From the NCBI GenBank assembly GCA_013180625.2, contig SNVD02006879.1:62001-126000 (forward strand): 64,000 bases of DNA. The letters run 5' to 3'. Source of the stretch: Boswellia sacra. Its lineage: Eukaryota > Streptophyta > Magnoliopsida > Sapindales > Burseraceae. The position numbers and the translations under genes were made by a program. Shown in pieces: positions 1-11,000 of the stretch (positions within the stretch are counted from its first letter, which is position 1; every line of letters begins with the position of its first letter). Under the pieces are notes generated by a model, which had not been told where the DNA came from, did no database searches, and saw only the letters and a list, made by a program, of their open reading frames with translations.

Positions 1-30
1 TTTTACGTCCAGAAACGGCTTGAACACCTT

Positions 31-579
31 TTATGAGTTGGGGATATGCTTTCCATCCAGTTTTCTTATAAACTGGCAAATAGGGTCGTTTTGAATCAGA
101 TTCCCAAGACTATAGCGTTCCTGCTCATCTCGAAATTGTATCCACAATTTAAAAATTTCACGCTGCACAAGTCCACAAGAATGCATCTCAAGAGTCATTC
201 GGATATCATCCAAAGACTCCCTACCCAGTCCATTCTTGATGAACTGTAGTTTATCCTCTCGATTATTAGACAAATATCTCAAGAAGCGGCAACGCTGGTT
301 ACAAGTCCATCTTGCATATTTGGGACAAACTTGTAACCTTTTCGCTCTTCCCTTTTTGGCGTAAGAGCTTTTTCCCACACCTGGCATGTGAGAAACAAGA
401 TTATCTGAAAATTCATAAGAAAATCAAACCTTGGCTTCAATTAACCATCTTACATCAGTAGGCATACCCTTACACATCAACATCCTTAGTCTGTCTGGGC
501 GAGCTTTGTAAATTTTAAGCAAATCATTTTGAGGAAGAGAAGGAAAATGTTTGTGCAATTTTGAGAGAATGGTATCCAT
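31..579 (-). pseudogene. Post-integrase ORF3 of element A, basic Cys-containing protein (virus NABP-like)
   Basis: The frame opens at an ATG at 579 and runs to a stop at 31, broken by one in-frame TGA at 424-426. It starts in the C-terminal part of the integrase frame. Its products match element B's ORF at 19524-20077 in order and wording: an FPSLPQN stretch, a WLIEAKV stretch, a very basic block (YAKKGRAKRLQVC), a Cys-containing segment and an FIKNG stretch. In this copy the Cys segment reads C-x2-Y-x4-C-x3-C, so one ligand seen in B is Tyr. No membrane segment is visible, unlike classic Athila env-like ORFs. The basic block plus short Cys finger recalls nucleic-acid-binding proteins of carla- and allexiviruses. 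That likeness is inference from memory. Confidence 0.7.
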
Positions 580-1487
580 GTGAAGAAAATGAGAGAGAAG
601 GAAAGAAAATGGATGCAAGGTGAGCAACAGTTTTTAGGGAACTGAAAAACCGTGTTTAAAAGCCACGAAGTACCATATCCACCACTTGACAGGAAGAAAT
701 CAATCCTCAAAAAGGATCGACTAAAGCAATGGACTTCATTTTGGTCACAATTTTCAAAAAATATTTTTAACCGTTGTCCATTAACTTTAAACACATTAAC
801 ATTCTTTGGGTTCTTAATTTCGACTGCTCCATGAGGGGAAACATTTTTAACGATGAAAGGCCGAGTCCAAGGAGACCGAAGTTTACCAGGAAACAGGTGC
901 AATGTTGAATCATACAAAAGAACCTTTTGTGAAGGTTCAAAAGATTTTCTAACAATGAATTTGTCATGAAAAAGCTTCATTTTTTCTTTGTAGATTTTAG
1001 AATTTTCATAAGCCTCATTCCTGATTTCTTCAAGTTCAGTCAGTTGGAGTTTACGTAACTTGCAAGCATCATTCAAGTTTGCGTTAAATGTTTTAATGGC
1101 CCAATAAGCTTTATGCTCAATTTTCACAGGCAAGTGACAAGGTTTTTCATAAACTAATCTATAAGGAGACATTCCTAATGATGTTTTGAAAGCAGTTTGG
1201 TAAGCCCAAAGTGCATCATTGAGTCTTAAAGACCAATCTTTACGATTTGGGTTAACCGTTTTTTCTAAGATCTGTTTTATCTCCCTATTAGCTAATTCAA
1301 CTTGTCCACTTGTTTGCGGGTGATAAGGTGTAGAAATTTTATAGGTTATTCCATATTTCTTTATTAAAGTTTCAAATGGTTTGTTACAGAAATGTGTACC
1401 CCTATCACTAATAATGGCTCGAGAAATTCCAAATCTACACAAGATATTCTCTTTCAAGAATTTGATAACTGTTTCGTGATCATTGTT
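486..1487 (-). pseudogene. Element A integrase, catalytic core and C-terminus
   Basis: This frame continues the integrase after a nonsense codon (TGA just inside 1488). The second catalytic Asp sits in IISDRGTHF and the Glu in [12 protein letters not shown], with 35 residues between them, the DD35E spacing of retroviral-type integrases. The first Asp is in the preceding frame (WGIDFMG). A C-terminal GPY/F-like region follows ([18 protein letters not shown]). After about 790 the frame has no recognisable domain and runs over the start of ORF3, so the true integrase end is probably near 780-640. It would integrate element cDNA in the nucleus. The nonsense codon makes it inactive as written. Confidence 0.85.
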
Positions 1488-3161
1488 TCAACATGGAATT
1501 GCATCGACCCATTTTGAAACATAGTCTATTGCAACAAGAATGTACACAAAACCAAATGATGGTGGAAAAGGTCCCATAAAATCAATACCCCAACAGTCAA
1601 AGATTTCAACAACAAGAATGAGATTCAAAGGCATCATGTTTCTTTTTGAAACGGATCCTAATTTTTGACAATTTTCACAAGTTTTGCAAAATGCATGTGC
1701 ATCTTTAAATAGGGTGAGCCAATAAAATCCACATTGCAAGGTTTTAACGGCTGTTTTTCTAGATGAAAAATGTCCTCCACATGCTTTGGAATGATAAAAA
1801 TTAATGACACTACTTACCTCATTGTCGGGTATGCATCTTCTAATTATTTGGTCCGGACAATATTTGAACAGATATGGGTCATCCCAATAAAAATTTTTCA
1901 CCTCGGTCAAAAACTTTCTTTTGCCTTGAGCATTCCAATGAGGTGGCATTTTTCCTATTGCAAGGAAATTTACAATGTTAGCAAACCAAGGTACAGCAGC
2001 AATGGAAAATAAAAATTCATCAGGAAAAGAATCATTGATAGGTGAAGTTTCAATTAATGTCTCTATCGTTAATCTTGAAAGATGATCTGCAACGATATTT
2101 TCGGCTCCTTTCTTATCCTTTATTGTGATGTTGAATTCTTGGAGCAATAAGATCCACCATATCAATCTAGGTTTTGCATCCTGTTTAGACATTAAATATC
2201 TCACAGCTGCATGGTCAGTGTAAACAATCGTGGAAGAACCAATTAAATAAGATTGAAATTTGTCTAGTGCAACTACTACTGCAAGTAGTTCTTTTTTAGT
2301 TGTTGTATAATTCATTTGTGCATAATTTAAAGTCATACTTGCATAGTATATCACATAAGGCTTACCTTCTTTTCTTTGTCCTAAGACAGCACCAACGGCA
2401 TAGTCACTTGCATCACACATCAATTCAAAAGGCAAGGACCAATCAGGAGATTGCATAATTGGAGCAGTTGTTAAAAGTCCAATTAACTTATCAAAGGCAT
2501 TTTGACATTCTTGAGTCCATTCAAAAGAAGTGTCTTTTATTAAGAGGTTACAAAGAGGTTTAGATATAGCACTGAAATTTCTTATGAACCTCCTATAAAA
2601 TCCAACATACCCTAAGAATGAACAGACTTCTTTGACTATTTTTGGTGGAGGAAAATGGAAAATTAATTTCACTTTTGCTTTGTCCACTTCAATTCCCTTA
2701 GAAGACACCACATGACCTAAGACAATTCCCGAAGTGACCATATAATGACATTTTTCCCAATTCAAAAGAAGATCTTTTTCTTCACACCTTTTTAGGACTT
2801 TTTCTAAGTTTTCAAGACAATTACCAGAAGAGTTTCCAAAGACAGTTAAATCATCCATAAAAACTTCTAAACAATGCTCAACCATGTCATTGAAAATGCT
2901 TAACATGCATATTTGAAAAGTGGCTAGGGCATTGCAAAGTCCAAAAGGCATTCTCCTAAATGCAAAAGTGCCGAAGGGGCACATGAATGTGGTCTTTTCT
3001 TGGTCTTTGAGTGCAATAGGAATTTGATAATAGCCTAAATATCCATCAAGAAAGTAGTAGTAGGAGTGCCCTACTACTCTTTCAAGAATTTGGTTAAGGA
3101 AAGGTAAGGGAAAATGGTCTTTTTTGATGACAGCATTTAATTTTCTATAATCAATGCACAT
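1488..3161 (-). pseudogene. Element A reverse transcriptase, RNase H and integrase zinc domain
   Basis: A 557-codon open stretch. RT: first catalytic Asp at residue 39 (FLDGYLGYYQI), FMDD at 101-104. RNase H: Asp250, Glu291, Asp316 and Asp359 in the expected order. Integrase HHCC zinc domain: His457, His464, Cys495, Cys498, then the first catalytic Asp527. The frame begins just after the conserved GWR motif because a single-base shift near 3180 separates it from the upstream polyprotein. It ends at a TGA where the integrase should continue. It would copy element RNA into DNA in virus-like particles. All catalytic residues remain although the reading frame is broken at both ends. Confidence 0.92.
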
Positions 3162-4357
3162 CCTCCAACTAGATGAGATCGAGTTGGTGAAAATTCACCC
3201 TTTTCATTTTTGACTACTGTAATGCTAGATTTCTTAAGTACTACTTGTGTAAGGCTTACCCACTTACTATCAGAAATAGGGTAGATAATTCTCACATCAA
3301 GTAGTTTAAGAACTTCAGCCCTAATCACCTCTTTCATATGGGGATTTAATCTCCTTTGAGGTTGTTGGGATGTTTTGGCATTTTCTTCTAAATGTATTCT
3401 ATGTGTACAAATCAAAGGGTTAATGCCTTTTATGTCTTTTAAAGTCCATCCAATTGCATTTTTATGTCTTTTAAGTACGTGTATCAACTTACCTTGTTGC
3501 TCGCTTGTGAGGGATGAAGAAATTACCATTGGATATGTCTGATTCTTCCCAAGGTATCCATATTTCAGTCCTTCAGGTAAGGGCTTCAGTTCTAACTCGG
3601 GAGCTTGCTCTTCCTTGCTTTCATTCATTTGCCCCAATTCTTCGAATCTTGGTTTTGAGCCTTTTTCTATCACATGTGCACAATCCAATAAAGAACATAT
3701 ATCAGAAAGATCAGACTCTAGTTCCATACTTGATTCTAATGAATTCACTAAACAAGTTTCCAAAGGGTCAGAAGAACTCCCTTTTTGGATGTGATCTTCC
3801 ACAATAGTTTCGATCATATTGGCCTCTTCAATTTCATCTTCTTCTTCATGTGGTTGTTTACACATATTGAAAACATTAAGTTCCAATGTCATGTTCCCAA
3901 ATGATAGCTTCATGACTCAAATCCTGCAATTAATCAAAGCATTAGAGGTAACTAGAAATGGATGCCCTAAAATGATAGGAATTGAATTACATGCTTCCAC
4001 TGGTTGTGTGTCCAAGACGATAAAATCCACTAGATAAATGAATTTATCAACTTGAACTAACATATCTTCTACTACTCCTCTTGGTACTTCAATTGATCTA
4101 TCAACAAGCAAAAGAGTCACAGAAGTCGGTTTTAACTCACCTAGATTGAGTTTCTGAAAAATTGAATATGGAAGCAAATTCACACTAGCACCAAGATCAA
4201 GTAAAGCTTGTTCAATTTTATGGTCTCCAATAACACATGAAATTGTAGGACAACCTGGATCCTTATATTTCACTGTATTATTGTTTTGAAGAATAGCACT
4301 TACTTGCTCGCTAAAAAGGCCTTCTTTTTCACATTCAATTTCCTTTTTACAGTGCAC
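3162..4357 (-). pseudogene. Element A aspartic protease and protease-RT linker
   Basis: 4357-3917 encodes a retroviral-type aspartic protease. The active site reads ALLDLGASVNLLP, with Leu where D-S/T-G is usual, followed later by the IILGHPFL flap/dimer region. A break near 3913-3917 precedes the linker (3913-3137), an acidic stretch followed by the conserved HKNAIGWTLKDIKGI and RRLNPHMKEVI segments that enter the RT fingers. The linker frame ends with a frameshift near 3180. The protease would cut the Gag-Pol polyprotein. The altered active-site loop and two frame breaks make activity unlikely. Confidence 0.85.
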
Positions 4358-5616
4358 AAGTCTTTCAAAAATTTTACATAAGAAGGTACCTGTTTGATCA
4401 CATCTAGCAAGGGAATGTTGACCTTTACTTGTTTGAAAATTTCAAAGATTTCAAAATTGTGAGTTGGCTTCTTTTGTGTGGCTAATGCTTGAGGAAATGG
4501 AGGCACAGATGAGGATTCGGTTTCTTCTTCGCTAGGTGTTGGTTTGGTAACCTTTTCCTGCCCTTTAGAGATCGATTCTTCTTCTTTCTCACAAGGGTTA
4601 GGAATGTGTTTTTCAACAACCTTACCGCTACGAAGGGTCATGACTGATTTGGCTTGGTCAAAATAATGGTCACTTAAACTCCCTGCATTTGAGTTAGATT
4701 GATCTTTGGGGTTTTGCAATGTTTGAGAAGGAAATTTTCCTTTCTCTTGGATGCTAAATGTAGATGCAAATTTTGCAAGAGTGTCTGACAAATTTGCTAA
4801 TGTTTGAGCAGTTTGACTATTGAAAGTCCCTTGCTTTGTAATGAATTAATGCAATGTCTCTTCAAAGTCACTCCTAGGAGGAGGAGCATATGCATGATCG
4901 TGAGAATTTTGAAAATTTTGTCGTGTTTGGAAGGGGACTTGTGAAGATTGTGCATGACTGTCATGTCTCCAACTAAAATTTAGATGATTTGTTTAACTGG
5001 GATTGTAGGTTTATGAGTATGGATTGTGATTTGGCCTTTTGAAAGTGTTGAAGGCATTGGCTTGCTCATGGAGACATTCCCTAAAGGCAGGCAAAGTTGG
5101 GCAATCATCAGTAGAATGGTCATTGTCATTACAAATGTTACAGTCATTTTCTTGAATAGAATTCAATTGACCAATCTTTTTCATGTCTAAAGCCTCAACT
5201 TTTCTAGCTAAGGATGCATATTTGGCTTGAAGGTCATGGTCTTCCCTGAGGTTGTAAATGCCTCTATTGGATGTCAAGGTTGGGGCCTTGCTTGGTACCT
5301 CATAGGTGCCAGCAGTGTCCCAATTTTGTGTTTTTTTTGCCAAGGAATCTAGGTAGTCAATTGCTTCCTCAGGGTCTTTATCTCCAAATTCTCTATTACA
5401 CATTAACTCCACTAGTTGCCTATCTTGAAGTGTTAACCCTTCATAGAAGTGTGCAACTATTCTCCAAGTTTCAAAACCATGGTGAGGACAGGTGTTAAGT
5501 AGTTCCTTATACCTATCCCAACATTGGTAAAGAGTTTCCCCTTGTTTTTGAGTGAAATTGAAAATTTGTCTTTTAAGAGAATTTGTCCTATGGGTAGGAA
5601 AATTTTTTATGCCCAT
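4300..5616 (-). pseudogene. Element A gag, N-terminally truncated
   Basis: 5616-5011 carries the core of the Athila-type gag (FPTHRTNSLKRQI, CPHHGFETWR, FYEGLTLQDRQLVELMCN) and a knuckle-like CNICNDNDHSTDDCP. 4791-4300 carries the gag C-terminal part (VMTLRSGKVVEKHI, VKVNIPLLDVIKQVPSYVKFLKDLC) and overlaps the protease frame. Between 4792 and 5010 the frame is broken. The N-terminal half of gag, which should lie upstream of FPTHRT, is absent. Instead LTR-like sequence begins directly at about 5617. Gag would form the virus-like particle and package RNA; this copy cannot be full length. Confidence 0.85.
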
Positions 5617-6235
5617 TTTAGGAAAAGAGAATTTAGCAAGACATTATAAAAGAAAGAAAACAAAATATAAGAAAAAGAAGATTTACTAATAACATAAAAA
5701 CACAAGAGAAAAACACAATAACAAGAGATCCCAGCCAAGGCCAAGATATTCCAGCCAAAGCCAAGATGCCCTAATGGGTCACAAGGCACCTCTATTTGTA
5801 GATACATTCAGGGGCAAACTTGTCAAATTACAAAGGAATAATTGTCAAATATTAGGTGAACTAACTTTGATAATTGGGATCATTAGGTACACCACTTTGA
5901 CCACCAATTTTGACATTGAATTATTGAGCATTTTAATCACATGTCTTCATGAAAGTTGTAGATATTTCTCTCAGTTTTTTAGAACATATTGATTTGTACA
6001 ATTTGAATACATATTTTGAGAGATATGATCAAAATACTGAGGCATGATCAGGCTGGGCCGAAACTGTAGATGGGTTCACTTCAAGCCCAATTTTGGTCTA
6101 CTAAGAGCCCGAATTTGATGATGCTTGTGAAATACAATCGTGTAGATAATTGAATCAGCTTTCTAAACCATTAAGATTTGCACATTCTAATCTATAAATA
6201 GAAAGTTATGCCCATTTTACCGAACCTACATCAAA
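5617..6235 (-). repeat. LTR remnant fused to element A gag
   Basis: Non-coding sequence upstream of the truncated gag. 5626-5798 is closely repeated at 38983-39134 in the same orientation, except that this copy has a 20-bp internal duplication of the GCCAAGGCCAAGAT tract. In minus orientation it reads like LTR R/U5 sequence (T-rich, TTATTAATAAATCTT-like tract), with the rest looking like U3. The outer edge near 6235 was not fixed by a target duplication, so the limit is approximate. Confidence 0.6.
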
Positions 6236-6880
6236 ACCAAAATTAAGAGAAAGTTAATTCCAATGTAAAGACTACAAATATGCAAAGACTACAAATATGC
6301 TTAAGTTGAGGAATTTAATGGCACTATTAATGCAATATGATGAATTAAGCTCTTATTACACATACATATTTAAGTGTTCGTCAAATATAATATTTAAAAT
6401 TTCAATAAATTTATCTAAATATAATTAAACAATATAATTTTTTAATCTAAAATTAAAAATAATTTTTAAAAATCTTTAAATTAAAGATAACATTATTATA
6501 TGTATGAAAAGAATAAATTTTTAAATTTTAAATTTTAGAAAAATGAATTTTTAAATGTGGAAATTTATGAAATAAATAAAATTATTTTTTAATTTCAAAG
6601 TGATGAAAATCATATTATTTAATTGCTTTGATGAAAATTAAGCAATTAAAAATATTAAAAAAATTATTTTGCAATAATATAACATTCTAAATATGCAAAA
6701 ATTATTATAATTTATTTTAAAAATTAAATTAAAACATTTAATGCTCTAAAAATTATAAAAAATTAGTCTAATGGTGTAAATGAAAATGTTTGAAATATAG
6801 GGATTGAACAGGGCGATGATTTTAATAATTTTTAATAGATATGGATTTCCTGGAATTTCACAATCCTATATAAGGAAAAT
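6236..6880. other. AT-rich spacer
   Basis: Very AT-rich with no coding signal. A 17-bp word (AAAGACTACAAATATGC) occurs twice in tandem at about 6268-6301. A TATA-like CTATATAAGG at about 6866-6875 lies before the phosphate-carrier remnant and may be its old promoter. Confidence 0.5.
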
Positions 6881-6964
6881 GAAACAACCCTAGCCGTAAT
6901 CTCCTAGGCCTAAATTCGTCAAGGAATTCTCTCATTCCAGGCTTCCTTTACTCTACTTCCCCTC

Positions 6965-7605
6965 TATAGAAATCCTTTGCTTCTACTGTTGCCTTCGATG
7001 CAGCTACCGCGGCCTCGGCTCCAGCCCTCGCTCCCTCCTTGACTAGGCGGAGCTTCGCTGTGGCTTCGCTGAGCGAGCCGGGGAAGAAGATGGAGATGTA
7101 TTCTCTAGCATTTTACGCCACGTGTACTGCTGGCGGGATCCTCAGCTGTGGACTTACTCACATGGCTGTCACTCCTCTTAATCTCATCAAGTGTAATATG
7201 CAGGTCTGTCTTTCGCTTACAAATCTGTCGCTTTAACTTTCGTTTTTTTACTGATTTTGACGTTTTAGTTTTAGATTTGGCACGAGATTCGCTCTTTTGT
7301 GTTTGTAAATATTTACTACCTTGCTGGCTCTGCATCTGCTGAGGTGATCGCTGATGTTGCACTTTGCCCCTTTGAGGCAGTAAAGGTCTGGATTCAAACT
7401 CAGCCTGGTTTTGCTAGAGATCTGTCTGATGGGCTTCCCAAATTTGTCAAATCTGAGGGTGTTCTCGGGTATGCTTATTTAATTTTGCTCCTTTTTGTTC
7501 TCTGAAATGTAAACAAAAATGTGTGGGAGTGCATTTATAACCAATTTTCTTGAATTTTTGCAATTTGTATAAGGGTCTTGTTCCTCTATGGGGACGTTAG
7601 ATTCC
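6965..7605 (+). pseudogene. PHT3: Mitochondrial phosphate carrier (PHT3/MPT family) remnant
   Basis: A frame from about 6978 through 7203 encodes the end of a presequence (SLTRRSFAVASLSEPGKK) and the first carrier helix (YSLAFYATCTAGGILSCGLTHMAVTPL), ending KCNMQ at a GT donor. After an intron-like stretch, 7318-7470 encodes YLAGSASAEVIADVALCPFEAVKV and QTQPGFARDLSDGLPKFVKSEG. A scrap at 7572-7605 encodes GLVPLWGR, then TAG. The family imports phosphate across the inner mitochondrial membrane. The exon between KCNMQ and YLAGS is missing, no ATG remains upstream in frame (a TAG precedes it), and everything after LWGR is absent. Introns remain, so it is a DNA-level copy or relic, not a processed one. 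Confidence 0.85.
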
Positions 7606-8400
7606 TTGTAAGTTGGAGAGGAAGCTGAGGGTTAGGAGAAAGTTGCTTTGGGAGATACATGCCCAGGAGAAAGTTGATTTGGTTCGTCAAACAGTTTGGG
7701 GAACTAAAATTAGGAGAGTTGTTGGATACTCCTCCGCCTGGTCTGGATGAAGCTATTGCCTTTTCAAAGGTATGAATAATCCCCTACAGTTACATTATAT
7801 CAAATGCAAAATAGCTCGTATTTATTGTCTTTTTTTAAAACCAACTTCACAGCTGCCATACACTTCGGCTTCTTACTCTGCCTTGACTTTCTAGATGCAT
7901 CCATTGGAAAAATAATGAAGGTAAGGATGTGGTACCTTATTTGAGTTGATTCCTATTTTTTGGTTCAACTTGATCTTAAAACTGGCTGAGTTTTATCATA
8001 CCCTTTTAAGCAGAACAATTAGAAGAAATGTAAATGTGGGAATTCTCTTAAAACTGGCTGAGTTGTATCATACGCTTATTCATTTGTTCTTTTATGTAAT
8101 CTAGATGAGGAAGAAGTTAGAATCAGCAACATCAGCATGAAAAGAGAATGCTCCCAAGATTGTCACCAAGCAATATGTTGAAAGTTACTTTGACTTGGAG
8201 CTTCGAGCTATTGTCATGCATGATGTTCTTGATGCTATGCCAGGTGAGAATCTTTTAACATTATGTACTTCCTCTAAAGTGTGATTTTTTTGGCATTCCA
8301 ATTTTGGTTATCTATGATTTTCTTTCTTAACAGTGTAATTTATATTGCAGAGGATATTAAGCAAAACAAAGCTAGAACAATATTGCAGCATCTCAGTTTT
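7606..8400 (+). pseudogene. Unrecognised host-gene fragment with exon-like blocks
   Basis: Exon-like blocks in the same orientation as their neighbours. 7606-7769 needs frame changes to read through; its end encodes LGELLDTPPPGLDEAIAFSK before a GT donor. 7850-7920 encodes LPYTSASYSALTF and LDASIGKIMK in shifted frames. 8104-8242 encodes MRKKLESATSA, a TGA, then [20 protein letters not shown] and [10 protein letters not shown] before GT. 8350-8396 encodes EDIKQNKARTILQH. The wording looks like a conserved alpha-helical plant protein, but I do not recognise the family. Frameshifts and the stop make it a pseudogene. It sits between phosphate-carrier and WOX13 remnants with no normal gene ends. 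Confidence 0.5.
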
Positions 8401-8532
8401 AATTTTTTTATTTTATTTTGTTTTAGTTTTCATACTCGAGGAAACTTGACTTGTGACTTCTCTTTTCACAGAGAGAATTCCAACAGTAGTAGAGTTGTTT
8501 ACTGTTGTGATAAATGTTTTATGAAGTGAAAA

Positions 8533-10300
8533 ATCGAATGGGATAATCAAGAATCGTTGGAGAATCACAGCCAGAGAGCTGAGAATGCTGCAGTTGGGAG
8601 TAGTACTGTTAATGGAGCAATGTATGTCAAGGTTATGACTGATGAGCAGCTTGAAACTCTCAGGAAACAGATTACTGTTTATGCTAAAATTTGTGAACAA
8701 CTTGTTGTGATGCATAAATCCCTCTTTGCCCAGCAAGATCTTGCAGGTTTGTTTTGTTTATATTTATAAATATCTTATGTTTTCTTCTAGGCCTGCTCTG
8801 CTTTTTTTTTTTTATGTCATGAGGCTATTTTCCTTTTCATTGACTATAGTTTTCTCTTGATCTGTCTCTTGGAGATGTTGTAAAACTTGTGACTTGGTGG
8901 TGTTGTGATGTGGGTTTGGTGTTAACCGTTGGAAACGATTTCATTTTCATTCTGTTATTGGAAGATAAAAGATTCTTCTTGATCTAGTGTGTTGATTTGT
9001 GTTGTGTTTTGTTTCTTGGAAATTCAGTTCAGAGCACTTTGTGGGGTATGTATGTGTGTGAATATGTGTATGTAAGATTAACTTTTTGATGAAGTTGTAG
9101 TGTTTGTTATTGGAAGAACTCGGCTGGGGAATCTTTATTGTGACCCATTTGATGACATCTACAGGCCACAAGATAACAGCTAGGCAGAGGTGGACTTCAA
9201 CTCCTTTGCAACTTCAGATTCTTGAGAGCATCTTTGATCAAGGGAATGGAACTCCAAGCAAGCAGAAGATCAAAGAGATAACCTCTGAACTCAGCCAGCA
9301 TGGTCAAATCTGTGAGACAAATGTCTACAATTGGTTCCAAAACAGGCGTGCTCGCTCCTAAAGGAAACAAGTGGTTTCTTCTGTGCCCAATGCTGAATCA
9401 GAAGCCAAGACTGAGGTTGATTCACTGCATGAACAAAAGACAAAACTTGAGAATTTTTAACACCCAACAAAACGCAGCAGCTCCAAGGGCTGAAGATCTG
9501 TGCTTTCTAAGCCTTGAGATAACCCCTGAGCTGCATTTTTTGGGTGTGTTGTCTAACTCCAGTAAGTGAATTGCTTAGTTTTTTAGAATTAAAATTTCTT
9601 TTGGCTGCTTAGTCATAATTTGGAAAAATGGCAACTTCAAAACCCTTAACATACAATACACTCAAAATACTTTATCTCTTTTTCATTAGATAAAAAGCAA
9701 TCTGAGACCATCGAAAACAAATAGCTAAAGTCTATTGAATTGGAGGACATTTGTTTCATAATCTTTCGTGTAAAGATGCCTTGCAGGGCCATTTCTCTTT
9801 GTTTGGCTCCAACTTTATATTTACTCTGAAATTTTAAGATAAATAGCCATCTTAAATACCTGGTCAGGCTGATTAGATACGATCTATTGTGTTTAGCATG
9901 AAGAGGGTTTCTCTCCATTAAGCAGAGTATTTTAGATGAATTAGTAGTTTATTGTAGAGATCAGGTAGAGCTTCAAAAATTTCCTATTTTTAGGTTTAGT
10001 AGAATTTCTCTAAATGCTAGTCTATATGCATGTAGCCATTAATCTGTGGCTTGGTTGATGCTTTACGCATATAATTTCTATCAATTTATCCAAGTTGATC
10101 ATAGCCAAAAACAAGAAATATCCTTCTGCATAAGAGAGTTGTGTATATTAGTAATGTAATTGTAAATTGTATGTGGCAGTGGTCCATAATTTACCTCTAA
10201 AATAACTTGTGCAGGAGATGATCATCTGTCTAGAAAGATGGGAATGCTAGAGAGCTATAATCTTTATGAGCATGCAGAAGACTACAGCATGGCTATATGA
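8533..10300 (+). pseudogene. WOX13: WOX13-like homeobox gene, disabled
   Basis: Exon 1 (8533-8746) encodes [13 protein letters not shown] then [20 protein letters not shown], the WOX13 N-terminal signature. The expected ATG reads ATC (8533-8535). Exon 2 (about 9114-9520) encodes RLGNLYCDP, then, after a one-base insertion near 9149, the homeodomain ([41 protein letters not shown]). The Lys after RRARS is TAA at 9359-9361. A last exon (10215-10300) encodes the C-terminal SYNLYEHAEDYSMAI and a stop. WOX proteins are nuclear transcription factors; the [11 protein letters not shown] recognition helix is intact. Lost start, frameshift and nonsense codon show this copy is dead. Introns are retained, so it is not a retrocopy. 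Confidence 0.9.
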
Positions 10301-10659
10301 CAAACACCCTATAATTCATCTGTCTGACAACTTTATATAATGAGTAGAAGCATGTGTATTGAGATTCTTGGGCAAGTAGGCATCAGAGATGAAACAATGC
10401 AGTCTAATTATGAGAACATACTCTGCCTGATGTAGCAATTTATCAAGGTTCATAACTTTTCATCTTGCTGTAGCTCTTTTTCTTTCAAGCATTGGAATGC
10501 TTATACATGTACATTTCCTCTGGAATCATGTGGACATTCTGCGAGCATCTGTTATTTTGGTTATCGTTGTTAAGACAGTTGTTGCTGCTATAGTTACTAA
10601 GGTGTTTGGATATAGCATGAGGACATCAATTTTTGATCCTTTAATTGTTTCACTATTTC

Positions 10660-11000
10660 TTCCACTCTACGTGTAATTAAATATATACTTGCGGCTAAAA
10701 ACTGCCAAGTATATATATTTTTTTTATTTTTAAAGCTACTTATACTTGACGGTAAAAAATCTGTTAAAAACTGCCAAGTATATTTTTTTTTTATTTTTTT
10801 AAAACTATTTATACTTGGCGGTAAAAAACCGCAAGTATAGTCAGGTGCATATTTGGCACATTGATCGACCGCCAAATATGGTAAATTGACCATATTTGAC
10901 GGTGCAATTGGTGGCGCTTTCAAGACCGCCAAATATATACATATTTAACTATATATTTGGCGGTCAAAAATCGCCAAATATGAGCATTTTTCTTGTAGTG
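10660..11000 (+). mobile_element. CACTA transposon right terminus with subterminal repeats
   Basis: The block ends TTTTTCTTGTAGTG at 11000, the reverse complement of CACTACAAGAAAAA, the typical plant CACTA terminal repeat. Inside are subterminal repeats: ACTGCCAAGTATAT twice, 69 bp apart (10701, 10770), and several TTGGCGGT/ACCGCCAA words in both orientations. The last 130 bp closely parallel 53110-53243, so both ends belong to one family. No left-end CACTACAAG was found upstream. Confidence 0.8.

Larger units (their letters stand above)
1..6235 (-). mobile_element. Athila-type Ty3/gypsy retrotransposon A, decayed, runs off the left edge
   Basis: Reading leftwards, the order is an LTR-like remnant (about 6235-5617), gag (from 5616), protease, reverse transcriptase, RNase H, integrase and an extra ORF ending at 31. 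PR-RT-RH-IN order defines Ty3/gypsy. The RT wording around its FMDD box and the extra ORF after integrase point to the Athila lineage. The 3' LTR lies outside the window. Frameshifts and in-frame stops at several points mean it is not autonomous. The gag N-terminus, primer site and LTR end are missing, so the LTR remnant is fused straight into the middle of gag near 5616. Lineage is judged by eye. Confidence 0.88.
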
